Source: Antedon mediterranea (taxonomy: Eukaryota > Echinodermata > Crinoidea > Comatulida > Antedonidae). From it: 64,000 bases of DNA. Positions 1 through 11,479 of the stretch are shown here, piece after piece. The notes under the pieces were generated by a model. It had not been told where the DNA came from and did no database searches. It saw nothing but the letters and a program-made list of their open reading frames with translations. The DNA lies in contig NC_092671.1 in assembly GCF_964355755.1 (NCBI RefSeq), positions 37,279,304 to 37,343,303 on the forward strand. The letters run 5' to 3'. Numbering within the stretch: the stretch's first letter is position 1; every line of letters begins with the position of its first letter. The position numbers and the translations under genes are program-made.

Positions 1-2060
1 AAAATCAGGGTAGTAAATTAATAAAAAGCAAACTTCTTTGTTTGCTCTTTTACGTAATTGTGCAATAGAGGTAAACAAAAGTCCGTTTACATAAGATAGT
101 GTTAACAATATATTTAATATTAACGTTATATTTTTACACACGAAAGACCATTTTGAGAAGTTGACTCAAACTTAATGAATAGGCCTATACTTTATATAAT
201 TTCTTATGCGGATTTTAATCCTAAGTTATTAATAAAAGTTAATGAGTGCCTGGTCCTCGAAAGACAATATGGGTTATAATGTTATTGTTTTAATACGTTT
301 TAATTATTAAATACGGTTTGTCAATGTTTACACAAATTAACTTGGAAAAAATAGGCCCTTTAATTTGAATTCATGAGCAATTTGTAACTATAATTAAAAT
401 TGGGAAAATCCAGTGTTCTGGTTAAACTTGCTTTATGTATTTGTGTTTGCCAGTTACGCTTAGCAACTAGAGTCAAAAAAAGCACCAATAGATTTATCAT
501 GTGACCAGCAGGTCCATGGATTTATTATTAACTTGTATAGACCAATAGATTTATCACGTAACCAGGTCCATGGATTTATTATTAACTTAGACCAATAGAT
601 TTATACGTCACCAGGTCCATGGATTTATTATTAACTTATATAGACCAATAGATTTATCACGTCACCAGGTCCATGGATTTATTATTAACTTGTATAGACC
701 AATAGATTTATCACGTAACCAGGTCCATGGATGTATTATTAACTTGTATAGACCAACAGATTTATCACGTAACCAGGTCCATGGATTTATTATTAACTTA
801 GACCAATAGATTTATACGTCACCAGGTCCATGGATTTATTATTAACTTGTATAGACCAATAGATTTATCACGTAACCAGGTCCATGGATTTATTATTAAC
901 TTGTATAGACCAATAGATTTATCACGTAACCAGGTCCATGGATTTATTATTAACTTAGACCAATAGATTTATCACGTCACCAGGTCCATGGATTTATTAT
1001 TAACTTATATAGACCAATAGATTTATCACGTCATCAGGTCCATGGATTTATTATTAACTTAGACCAATAGATTTATCACGTAACCAGGTCCATGGATTTA
1101 TTATTAACTTAGACCAATAGATTTATCACGTCACCAGGTCCATGGATATATTATTAACTTGTATAGACCAATAGATTTATCACGTCACCAGGTCCATGGA
1201 TTTATTATTAACTTATATAGACCAATAGATTTATCACGTCACCATGTCCATGGATTTATTATTATTGAATGAATGAATGTTTGGTTCAAACTATGTCCTT
1301 TGAACAATGATATTTCTTCCTACTGGGTGCATGATTTATTACAGTATTTTGTCATCATTTTTTCCAATCGTTCAATTTACACAAACAATTAACTCGTTGA
1401 ATGAGTAATGTTCGTACAAATTCTTTATAAATGGCAAGCATGCGCAGTCATATACAGCGGAATTACACATTACCAATCACTTATTTAGATTTGAAATGAC
1501 AATTGAAAAAGCTGAAACTTCAATCTTGTTTTATAACACACCTAAACTAAGTTTAAATTCAAATTCATTGTAAATTGCGAGCATGCACAGTCATACACAG
1601 CGCAATCACGCATTACCAACAATCACTTATTTTGATTGTAGAGAAAGTATTACTTGCATTGAAAATGTCGCAGACGTCTTTCTTTTTAAATGTTGACTGA
1701 AATTATTCAGGCGAACTTGTGTTCCCGTCTGATGTGTGTTAGCCAAATATACCTTTGGTCCCCTTTAACGTTATTTTCTATATAGGTGTATATCTTCTGC
1801 GATCAGTTGAAAATTGTATTAAGTTGTATGTTACAGGGGTTGCGGACACAAATGTGTTATGGCGCTCTGTCGCTGTCGCAACCCCTGGACCGCTTGTTGT
1901 CGAATAAAGAAATGAAAAATGAAAAAATGAAATATGTGAAGGATATTTTGTGACAATACGTCTGTTAAAAGGTGTATTGCACAATGTAAGGTACCAAGTT
2001 CACTGCAATGTACATATATATATAACAACGTTGTATTTGGATAACCAGGGTTGTCCCTCA
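1..2060. repeat. Paralogous non-coding block, left copy
   Basis: This block matches 9833-11403 in the same orientation. Shared landmarks are the opening words around AATCAGGGTAGT (2 and 10087), a TTTGCTCTTTTRCGTAATTG segment (about 45 and 10136), the CATGCGCAGTCATA segments, the TTCAGGCGAAC segment (1708 and 11159) and the end GGATAACCAGGG (2040 and 11390). No long reading frame is supported. It contains the minisatellite at 483-1256 and two tandem units of about 138 bp near 1433-1620. Confidence 0.75.
483..1256. repeat. Minisatellite, about 15 units of 48/54 bp
   Basis: About 15 tandem units begin with ACCAATAGATTTATCACGT and contain CAGGTCCATGGATTTATTAT. Units alternate between a longer form carrying TGTATAG or TATATAG at the end and a form lacking those 6 bases. 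Divergence between units is only a few substitutions, so the expansion looks recent. A single diverged unit is present at 10288-10335 in the paralogous block. Confidence 0.9.
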
Positions 2061-3180
2061 TCTTCCAGTTCATATAAGACAAGAAGAAAACAAGGCCATA
2101 TACATGGCTGCAGTCGCGTGCTCAAATTTGAGTTAGTGTTTACCGACCGACCGTCCGACCAACATAATCGCCCCCACGGGGCCGGATAGGAATTTTCAGA
2201 GATTCAATCATTTCCGGGGTTTTTTATTCTTTGTTTTTCGCCTATCCCAAGGTTAAGAGTGATTTAGAAAGATGATATGGTTAGCATACGTTTTCTTTCG
2301 GCTCATTAAATTATACGTTAACATGTAACAGGTTTTCACTGTTAGGCTTAAAGTTTATTTGTTTGTAACAAAAACCTTATCTAGGCTTCCTTCTACCAGG
2401 GAGTTGTAAAATAAACAACAACAACTCCCTGCTTCTACCCATGCTTTTTATTATGTTACATCGTGTATTTTGTGTATGTGTAGAGAATTGTTAATAAACG
2501 AAACGAAGCGAAAACGAAACGAAACTGATATAATAATTAATTCAACAAAAGTCACTTAGGATATTTTAACTTAATTTTAAATGCATATAGTATTATTTAC
2601 ATTATAAAATTGGTTCAACAGAAAGTATAAAAATACAAGGCTATTTAATTTTAATTTTGCTTACATTCCTTGGCATCTGAAACGAAGATATGTAATTAGT
2701 TTTGTTGGTTTGTTATTTACGATGTGCATATGTTTATGGTAGTTGGCGTGTGTGGACGCACCGTCACAGAATAAACATGTTTTAAACAGATAGTTTGTTT
2801 TTGTTGGTTCTTCTATGGGGTTAACGGAGACTGAGAAGAGATTAGCTCTTAACTTCTAACAATTGCTATGCTATAATTCATAAATTATAATAATACAAAT
2901 CCATTTTCCCATTTTTCAAAAATATCATTTATTTAACTTTAATACAGCATTGTTAATTTTATTTACAGTAATATAATAATTATTATGAGGCCTATACAAG
3001 TTTTTATTTCTGTTACCAGCGCGATTCACAGTCACCACTATGTCTTCTTCGGTCAAGATTTTATAATAATAAGTAAAATCATTATAATCTTATTATTGGA
3101 GTAACATGTATATAAGGCAATTATACTAGTGTCAATATTAATATTATTATGTAACTTCTTATTATAGAGAACCTTTGGGG
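2060..3180. other. AT-rich intergenic stretch
   Basis: No supported gene. It holds a perfect 11-bp stem (CAGGGAGTTGT / ACAACTCCCTG, about 2398-2433) and a short CGAAAACGAAACGAAAC-type simple repeat at about 2500-2525. Both look like mobile-element debris. Confidence 0.5.
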
Positions 3181-3189
3181 ACACCTTAA

Positions 3190-5870
3190 AGAACCAACTA
3201 TCGTTTCCTTTTAAAGAGGTGTCTGGTGGCGTCTGTCTTTATATTATGGATGATATTAATTTTAGAATGAGAGATGATTGGAGTTCTTTAATTAATAATG
3301 TAGCTGAAAATATCTGCATTGAAATAGAATTAAAACCAAAACATTATTTTTTCTCAGTAATATACCGACCACCAGAAAGGTCCATAAAAACTTTTAATGA
3401 AAACATATCACTATTATTTGATGTAATCAACACAGAAAAAAAAAAGTTTTTATGCTTGTGGAGATTTTAATATTGATTTGCTTAAATTCAGTTCACATAC
3501 ACTAACATCAGATTTTTTTAAATTGTATATATTCAGCTAATTTATTTTCTGTAATAGACAGACCCACGCGTCTCACCCGTACATCTGCTACGTTAATTGA
3601 CCATATCTACTCTAACAATTTTCATGAAAATATTTTTTCAGGATTACTGTATTGTGACATTACTGACCATTTACCTATATTTTTTATTTCTCATACATCC
3701 AAACCGTCTAATAAAATGAATGACCAAAAATATATATTTAAAAGAGTAATCAATGACACTACCACTTCATCACTAGGCATTGAATTACTAAATACTGACT
3801 GGTCAGAAATAATTTCGATTACAGATGACCTGGATAAAGCTTATAATTCTTTTCACACTAAATGTATGAACATTTATGACAAACACATTAGAATATGTAA
3901 AAAAAAAAAAAAAAATTCGCAAGCAAAACAAACCATGGATAAAAAATGGCATTATCAACTCCATAAACAAACGAAATAAACTATATAAAAGATATATACA
4001 ATCTGGCAAAGCCACTGATAAAACTAAATATACTGATTATAGAAACAAATTAACTAATCTAATAAGAATAGCACGTAGTATACATTACAAAAAGCAATTT
4101 GACACACATAAAAATTATATTAAGAAAACATGGCAAACTATAAATTCAGCTCTTGGCAGAAATATAAAAAGTAAACTTCCAACATATTTTTTATAAAACA
4201 ACATAAAAATTGGGAAATTTCCTAATGCGCTAAAAGTTGCCAAAATTGTGCCTATTTTTAAAAAAGATGACCCCCATAAATTTTCAAATTATAGACCGAT
4301 TGCTTTACTTCCATGTTTTTCAAAAATATTTGAAAAGCTAATATATGCTCGTCTAATTTCTTTTTTCACAAAACATAATATTATATACAACAATCAATAT
4401 GGCTTTCGAAAATCACATTCCACAGATCTCGCACTTCTCCACTTATATGAAAAAATAACTAAATCACTTGCAAACAAGCACCATACTATCGGTATTTTTT
4501 TAGATTTGTCAAAAGCATTTGACACCATAAATCATAACATTATTATTTCTAAATTATCGAATTATGGTGTCAGAGGTCTTCCACTACTACTTTTAAAAGA
4601 CTACTTTTATTCATTTCGCCAACAATATACATCAATAAACTCAACCAATTCTCAACTCTTGCATGTTACCTGTGGGGTACCACAAGGGTCAATCCTTGGC
4701 CCAATCCTTGGCCCACTACTCTTTTTAATTTACGTTAATGATCTTCCAAATGTTTCAAAATTATTTAATTTTATCTTATTTGCAGATGACACAAATGTTA
4801 TTATTTCTCACGAAAACAAAAATAATCTTGTATCTATAATTAATAATGAACTTAACAAAGTGTCTCTTTGGTTTAAAGCAAATAAGTTATCATTGAATAT
4901 TTCAAAAACAAATTATATTTATTTTAATATTAATAAAAAAAGTAACAAACAGCTAACAGAGCAATTATATATCAATGGCAACCAAATAAAGAGAACAGAA
5001 AACTTAAAATTTCTTGGAGTCACTATTGACTCGGAACTAAATTGGAAACCTCACATAACATATTTAACTAAAATAATCTCGAGAAACGTTGGAATTTTAA
5101 GTAAATTGAAGTACATACTTCCTTTAAACATCTTATTTTCCCTGTATAATACTCTTATTTTACCCTATTTATCATACTGCAATGTTGCTTGGGCTACAAC
5201 TGTAGATAAATTTACTGGATGCTGCCCCTGGACAGGTTCTGATAACACGAAAATTAATTCTCTCTTTAAATTATAAAAAAAGGCTATCAGAATCTGTTCG
5301 GGAGCACCTCCAAAATCTCATACTAAACCACTTTTTTATTCTCTCAATACTTTAAATATATTTGATATAAATAAACTCCAAACAGCTTTATTCATGTTCC
5401 GCCTAAATCATAATAAATTACCAACTCAATTTTACTCCTATTTTCAAAATTTTAATCATTCTTACAACACCAGATCTTCAACTGCAATAAATCTAATATA
5501 CGAAAAGCATACCATATTACTTAGAAGAACATCTTTTATTTACAATGGACCGTATGGAACAACTTACCGCTCAATCTAAAAGCAATAACAACAATAACAT
5601 TAGTAATTCACAATTGCCTTAAGACTGTTTTTTTTTTCTTTTCTGTGCCTTTTTGTTTAATTCTATTTGTCAATTTGACGAAAGAAAGAAGTTTGTTTTT
5701 GTTCTCTCACTTAAATTAAATAATTAAATATATTACTTATCTGGAGGACCAAACTTAAAGCCTTGGCTTATTGCGTCCTCCTCACACAATTGTATTTATT
5801 AATTTATGTTTCTGTTCTATTGTATTGTATTGTGTGAAACAATAAACTTGAAACTTGAAACTTGTGTCCT
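3190..5870 (+). mobile_element. Decayed non-LTR retrotransposon (Jockey/CR1/L2-like group)
   Basis: The element keeps pieces of an apurinic endonuclease domain: 3219-3470 with IYRPP, then in a shifted frame 3548-3702 with DHIYSN and TDHLPIF. A reverse transcriptase follows at 4207-5276 with NYRPIALLP, QYGFRKSHST, LDLSKAFDTINH, CGVPQGSILGP and the catalytic FADDT near 4780. A C-terminal part is at 5280-5579. Frames break at A-runs near 3438 and 3900, and the linker between endonuclease and RT appears deleted around 4196-4207. The 3' UTR carries a GGAGGAC/GTCCTCC stem (5741-5785) and ends in CTTGAAA repeats at about 5848-5865, as in L2/CR1-type elements. It cannot be active. Confidence 0.9.
4248..5276 (+). 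pseudogene. Reverse transcriptase domain of the non-LTR element
   Basis: This 342-codon frame covers the fingers, palm and thumb of a non-LTR reverse transcriptase. The conserved aspartates are in LDLSKAFD (about 4500-4525) and FADDT (about 4780). A 12-bp tandem duplication at about 4690-4715 turns SILGP into SILGPILGP within the conserved VPQGS block, adding four residues. The frame ends early, and the continuation (AIRICSGAPPKSHTKP) starts just after the stop near 5276. It is a fragment of the element at 3190-5870, not an independent gene. Confidence 0.85.
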
Positions 5871-6473
5871 CTGAATAGTATTAAAATAGTAAACATATTA
5901 TTACCCAATCGGTCGTTTCGCGGGAAAGTGTCCCCTTAGTGGGGGTATCCCGTTTAGGGGGTCACAAATGAGGGGTTCTACTGTAATTAAGAAACCTGTG
6001 TAAATTAAACAACAATTCCAAGTTAAAGATCTTAAAGTTACTGTATCATGTTATCTGTATAATATTTGATAATGTATACCCCCCCCCCCCCACACATTAG
6101 AATACACAGTACGTAATAAAAGATATTAATGTGTAGATTAAAATAAAAAATTGAAAGTAGAAATATTAAATATTAAACATCCAATTTGTATACACTATAT
6201 TAAAATAAGGTCATGTGATTGTGTCTTACGTAGTTAAATGTAAAACAAATATTTTTTATTAATTTTATATTTAAACAAAAATTAATATGCAAAAATATTT
6301 AGATAACAACAGAAAATTTAACTACACAATTTAAACAATAAAGACATAAATGGTCATAATTTTGTTTGTGGAAACATGCTTTAATAATGTGATTGTTCCT
6401 GGTCTGTTCTGATTACGAACATTTAACAGAAATTTATCAATTATCTGGATGCATAAATTTTTTTATGTTTTGT

Positions 6474-6480
<7 letters not shown>
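5870..6480. other. Repeat-derived intergenic stretch
   Basis: No gene seen. At 5905-5985 lies a G-rich segment with TGTCCCCTTAGTGGGGGT and GGGGTTCTACTGTA that looks like MITE debris, possibly the element the retrotransposon landed in (compare CCTTTGGGGACACC near 3170). A C-run is at 6079-6090. Confidence 0.4.
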
Positions 6481-6499
<19 letters not shown>

Positions 6500-6508
<9 letters not shown>

Positions 6509-6998
6509 TCAGTATATTACACAGAGGCGCCTTACAAGATGGAACCATCTTAGCTTCAAGGCGCCTCAGATTAACAAATACAACATTTTAAAACAACTAA
6601 CAGAAACATCAATTAAATCTTCCAGAATTAACAAGAAATTGTTGTACATAATAAAATAATAAAGCATTTTCACAATTCGAAAGAAGATCGGAACCAAAAA
6701 TAAAAATTTCACTTAAAAATGTAAAATTAAATGTTAAAGAAAAATCCTTGGCTAAGATATCCTCAATAATTGAGTTAGCGCTTACAAGTAGAATATCTCT
6801 TTGTGTATTATAATTAGGGCAGTAACATAAGAAATGAAGCGGATTCTCAACATTAAAGCCACAAGTACAATTTGGATTGTCCCGAAGTCCATGTAAGAAT
6901 AAATGCGAATTGAGACAGCTGAAACCAAGTCGGATTCTAGTGTGAATTTGGTTAATCTTCTTATCACCTGTATCATAATAAGAACGTTTTGTAGTTAA
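6500..6998 (-). mobile_element. 3' fragment of a second non-LTR retrotransposon
   Basis: Read on the minus strand from 6998, the frame encodes KRSYYDTGDKKINQ, then IHTRIRLGFSCLNSHLFLHG and LRDNPNCTCGFNVENPLHF, the Cys/His-containing C-terminus typical of endonuclease/RT polyproteins. The fragment abuts the TRIM stop codon at 7000, so it probably lies in the TRIM 3' UTR. Just below it are a poly-T run and a GGCGCCTTA / AAGGCGCC inverted repeat (6526-6567). Confidence 0.75.
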
Positions 6999-6999
6999 T

Positions 7000-9168
7000 T
7001 TAATAATTAAATAATTTTACATTGTTTGGTACATGATTTGCAACTACAACTCTCCTTGGTCTTTGTGAGATTACAGCAATCCCTGCTGGAACATCCAACC
7101 CATCATCTTCGTTATCTATTCGTTTAATGAACTTACCATTTTGATCAAATAGTTGTAGTTTATGATTACTGGATACTATCATATTCCCATCCATATCTAT
7201 GGTTATACCACAAGGAGCCAAGACTTTACCATCTTCTTGACCACAGCCTACAAGAATCTTTATCAGCTTATCATTAGCATCAAACATTTGTATTCTCTTA
7301 TTATCATGATCAGCAACAATCACATGACCATTCTTTGTTACAGCAACATCATCTGGTTGTTTCATTTGACCTGCTTCTCTACCTTCAGAACCTATCTTAC
7401 CCAGTAGACTACCATCATCAATATTGAATTTAAACACACAGTGACATTCACGGTCTGCTATATATAATATCCTGGTCTGTTGGTTTACTGTTACTCCATC
7501 AGGATATTTTAATACTCTTTTACCAAAGGTTCGGATTTCATGATATTGATTATCACACATTACAACACATTTACCTAAATGGTCACAATATACCATGGTA
7601 CCATTGCCTATTTTATGCATGCGAGTGACTTGTACATTTTGTGGTATTTGTATCTTAGAAACAAAACCACCTGATTGATCAAACTTTATTAGATCTTTAC
7701 TGCCACTTGACACTAACATACATCCATCACTATCCAATACTACATCTGTCACTTTGTTTGTTTTCGAATGTTCTTTATACTCTGATATGTTATCTATGGT
7801 ATGTACAAGTCCAACAGGTTCCACCTTGATACTCACTGGTGAACCTATGACATGTGACATATCTCCATCAGTGATATCCATGTGCCAGTCTCCTTCCAAA
7901 TCACATCTACCTGTTACGGTGTACTGTCCCTTTCTGCGTTTTACTTCAGTGGCTGATTTCGCACCTGATGAGTTGCTTAGTGTGGCTGTTAATTGAGCAA
8001 CATCACTCTCTGCTAGACTTGATACTTTAACACTAAATGGCTGTCCTTTTGTAACTGAAATGTTCTCATCTTCCTTATTAACATTGTGTACACCACCAAC
8101 AGTGATAAGTCTACCAACACCTTCGTGATTCATCAACTCAACCAGATGTGGAGATGGAATAAACTTTAGTGTAATTCTTGTTTTAGTAAATGATTTGTCC
8201 AATTCATCCGCTGCAGCGTCATTCTCAACTACAGTGATAGTCGTCTGGTATGATGCAAGGTTTTCTGTTTCTGTTGGTTTATTCATTGTTTTCTTGATTG
8301 ATTCCATCAACGTGTTTACTTGTGTCAGCTTGAATTCAATACTTTTAACTTGACGATCGATAACTTTGCTTTGTTCTTTATAAATCTGTGTAAGATTTGC
8401 CATCATTATCTTCGTTTCTTCCTTCACCTTTCTGATAATTGTCTTCTCGTGAATTTCAATCGCTGTTCTGCTTAACTTCAAATTAGATTCAAACTCTGAT
8501 CTCTCTTTAGTAATAACATCTAATCTCTCTTTTAGTTTTCTCTTAATGCCTTCAGCTGTCTTCATAGTTTCAGTAACAGTTTTGTTGATGTCATTCAGAG
8601 CTGTCTCCATTGGTATCACCTTATGTTGATTTCTATAACAACTGAGAATATGTTTGCAATCTTCACATGCAGGAAGTTTACATGTACGACAGTAATCTTC
8701 CAGTTTTTTATCCGGGTGATTTTGGCAGTTTAGTGAATCTTCACTTTTTTCTTCTATGTCTGTATCCAGTGTGTATAGTGAATGGTTTGCCAGCGCAGGG
8801 AACATCTTGTGCTGTTGGATGCATTGTCGACACATATACATTTCACATTCAGAGCAGTAGTCCTGAGGTTGATTCGCACATCTTGAGCATGTTTCTGGTT
8901 TTTCAGATTCAATCTTCTCAACGTATTCAACTAGGTAACTGATTGTTTCATTGCACTTCAAATGTTTTAAATCACCATCTTTAAGATCGTACGTCTGACG
9001 ACATTTTGGACATCGTATCTTGCCGTGTCTTCTCATCAAATCTTGCAGGCAGTTAAGACAGTAAATGTGAAGACAGTTAAGCGCCTTTGGATCTGTGAAT
9101 CTTTGTAGACAGATTGAACATTCCAGATCTCTTTTGTCAAAAAACTTTAATACTGTTTTAGCAGACAT
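7000..9168 (-). CDS. TRIM-NHL protein, intronless (TRIM2/3/71/56-like)
   Basis: A single 722-codon exon encodes a probable E3 ubiquitin ligase. Residues 17-56 form a C3HC4 RING (C17, C20, C32, H34, C37, C40, C53, C56). Two B-boxes follow: C94-H129 and C148-H182. A coiled coil spans about 190-295, a filamin/Ig-like region about 310-450, and NHL-type beta-propeller repeats run from about 460 to the end (for example KYPDGVTVN, QPDDVAVTKNGHVIVAD, APCGITIDMDGNMIVSS). This order is the classic TRIM-NHL layout, used in the family for ubiquitination and sometimes RNA binding. The ATG at 9166-9168 starts 16 residues before the RING, as is usual. The absence of introns next to intron-rich neighbours suggests an old retrocopy or a member of an expanded intronless family. 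The exact orthologue cannot be assigned. Confidence 0.93.
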   Translation of the reverse strand: MSAKTVLKFFDKRDLECSICLQRFTDPKALNCLHIYCLNCLQDLMRRHGKIRCPKCRQTYDLKDGDLKHLKCNETISYLVEYVEKIESEKPETCSRCANQPQDYCSECEMYMCRQCIQQHKMFPALANHSLYTLDTDIEEKSEDSLNCQNHPDKKLEDYCRTCKLPACEDCKHILSCYRNQHKVIPMETALNDINKTVTETMKTAEGIKRKLKERLDVITKERSEFESNLKLSRTAIEIHEKTIIRKVKEETKIMMANLTQIYKEQSKVIDRQVKSIEFKLTQVNTLMESIKKTMNKPTETENLASYQTTITVVENDAAADELDKSFTKTRITLKFIPSPHLVELMNHEGVGRLITVGGVHNVNKEDENISVTKGQPFSVKVSSLAESDVAQLTATLSNSSGAKSATEVKRRKGQYTVTGRCDLEGDWHMDITDGDMSHVIGSPVSIKVEPVGLVHTIDNISEYKEHSKTNKVTDVVLDSDGCMLVSSGSKDLIKFDQSGGFVSKIQIPQNVQVTRMHKIGNGTMVYCDHLGKCVVMCDNQYHEIRTFGKRVLKYPDGVTVNQQTRILYIADRECHCVFKFNIDDGSLLGKIGSEGREAGQMKQPDDVAVTKNGHVIVADHDNKRIQMFDANDKLIKILVGCGQEDGKVLAPCGITIDMDGNMIVSSNHKLQLFDQNGKFIKRIDNEDDGLDVPAGIAVISQRPRRVVVANHVPNNVKLFNY

Positions 9169-9832
9169 CTGTAAAATACAATACAGTATTTTTTCAGTTA
9201 GTGTAAACTATAAGATGTATTCCAGAAGGAAGGACAGAGTGTGAGGATGATCAACATAACCCTAATGTGGGCTTTGTTGGCTAAGAAAGAAAATAAGAAA
9301 ATGGTTTCTAAAAATGTCTACAATTAAAAAGAAAAGCAACCAACATAACAGTAATCTCTGCAACGAACATAACAGTAACCTCTGTCAATTTACGAAAACA
9401 ACAAAATCTAAACCATCACCGCTATAATAATACAAAGATAAACAAATATATACATAGTGAATGTTTATGATTTGAATGGGGTTAATTTTAATGATTTTAA
9501 AAATTGAGGCTGTCACGAATACAACATTCGTTATTTGCTTCATAACTGTCACACATTGTCTAACAACTTTTATTCAATTTCATGTATTGTAAATGGCGAC
9601 ACCACGCAGTAGATATCAAGTCGGATTTCACAAATATAACCCAACCTATCGTATCGAATACAATTATAAAAATGTTTACACAAAGCTAAGAAGAGTGGCC
9701 TACAATAGTAGGGACTACCTTCAATCATTACAATGAGAGAAAATAATACATAGCTGGATACAAAGATATTTTCCATGTGTGTTATAATACACATTGTATA
9801 TAGAACCTTATTTTATTATAGAACAAGTTATT
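9169..9832. other. TRIM 5' flank
   Basis: Upstream of the TRIM start codon. No coding evidence and no clear TATA box were found. The sequence is AT-rich and unlike the paralogous blocks that follow. Confidence 0.4.
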
Positions 9833-11403
9833 ACTTACTTTGAAAATGTTGTAAACTTCAAAAGATTGTAAATATTCAGACGAACCTTCTACTTGTGTTC
9901 CTATTGTCTGTTGTGTATTAGCCAATGTACCTTCTGGCCTTCAAATATTGTTATTGAACATTCTTTCATCCAGTAGACTGGAGATATGTACCATCCACTT
10001 GCGATCAGTTGAATGTGTGTAGGTGTTAAGGGTGTATTGCACACTTCAAGGTACCAAGTTCACTGCAAAGTACACATATCTTGATATATATTTAGAGAAT
10101 CAGGGTAGTGAGTTAACAAAAAACAAACTTCGTTGTTTGCTCTTTTGCGTAATTGTGAAATAGAGGTAAACAAAAGTCTGGTTCTGATTAGACTTGCTTT
10201 ATGTATTTGTGTTTGCCGCTTAGCAACAAGATAAAATAAAGCATCGTCATCAAAATGTGTTATCAAAGTTTATAGATTAAATTGTGTAGACCAATAGATT
10301 TATCACGTAACCAGATCCATGGATTTAATATTAACCTTTTATTTGTATTTCAATCAACAAATGTGTTATAGCCTAAAATAAGAATAAGGCTATTAAATGA
10401 ATGAATGTTTGTTTAAAACTATGTCCTACTAGGTGCATGTTTTATTACAGTATTTTTTCTGCAGTTTTTTCCAATTGTAAAACCAATCTTTCAATTTACA
10501 CAAACAATTAACTCGTTGAATGAGTAATGTTCGTGATATGTTTTATAACACACCTGAACTAAGGTAAATTAAAATTCATGTAAATGGCGAGCATGCGCAG
10601 TCATATACAGCGGAATCACGCATTACCAATCACTTATTTTGATTTGAAGTAAAAATTGAAAAAGCTAAAACTTCAATCTTGTTTTATAACACACCTAAAC
10701 AAAGTTTAAATTCAAATTCATTGTAAATGGCGAGCATGCGCAGTCATATACAACGGAATCGCGCATTACCTATGACTTATTTTGATTTGAAGTGAAAATT
10801 GAAAAAGCTAAAACTTCAATCTTGTTTTATAACACACCTAAACAAAGTTTAAATTCAAATTCATTGTAAATGGCGAGCATGCAGTCATATACAGCGCAAT
10901 CACGCATTACCAACATCACTTATTTTGAATTGAAAAAACTAAAATTCAATCGTTAAAATAATAGGCCTACATAGCGTAGCATAATGAGCGATACAACACC
11001 AACCAATCAAATGACAAAGACATGCATAGGTGTGCTCTGTAGGCCTAATACAACAAATTGTATAAAACCTCATTTTTACAACATAATATTGTAGAGGAAC
11101 TATTACTTACATTTAAAATGTCGCAGATGTCTTTCTTTTTTAATGTTGACTGAAAATATTCAGGCGAACCTTCTACTTGTGTTCCCGTCTGATGTGTTTT
11201 AGCCAAATATACCTTGGTCTCCTTCAACTAGTTTTATTCAACGTTATTTTCTATATAGGTGTATATCTTCTGCGATCAGTTGAATATGTGAAGGATATTT
11301 TCAGGTAATACGTCTGTTAAAAGATGTATTGCACAATGTCAGGTACCAAGTTCACTGCAATGTACATAGATATATAACGTTGTATTTGGATAACCAGGGT
11401 AAT
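9833..11403. repeat. Paralogous non-coding blocks, partial and full copies
   Basis: 9833-10085 matches the tail of the left block (about 1660-2060), and 10086-11403 matches the whole left block. The two are joined head to tail. Three units of about 140 bp with GCATGCGCAGTCATA lie at about 10583-10910, against two in the left copy. The minisatellite unit is present once here (10288-10335). Confidence 0.7.
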
Positions 11404-11479
11404 AGTACTGTAGTATTAAGAACTTTGCTCGTTTGCGAACATTTTAATTTATTAAGTAAATATAGGTAGACAAGCCGGT

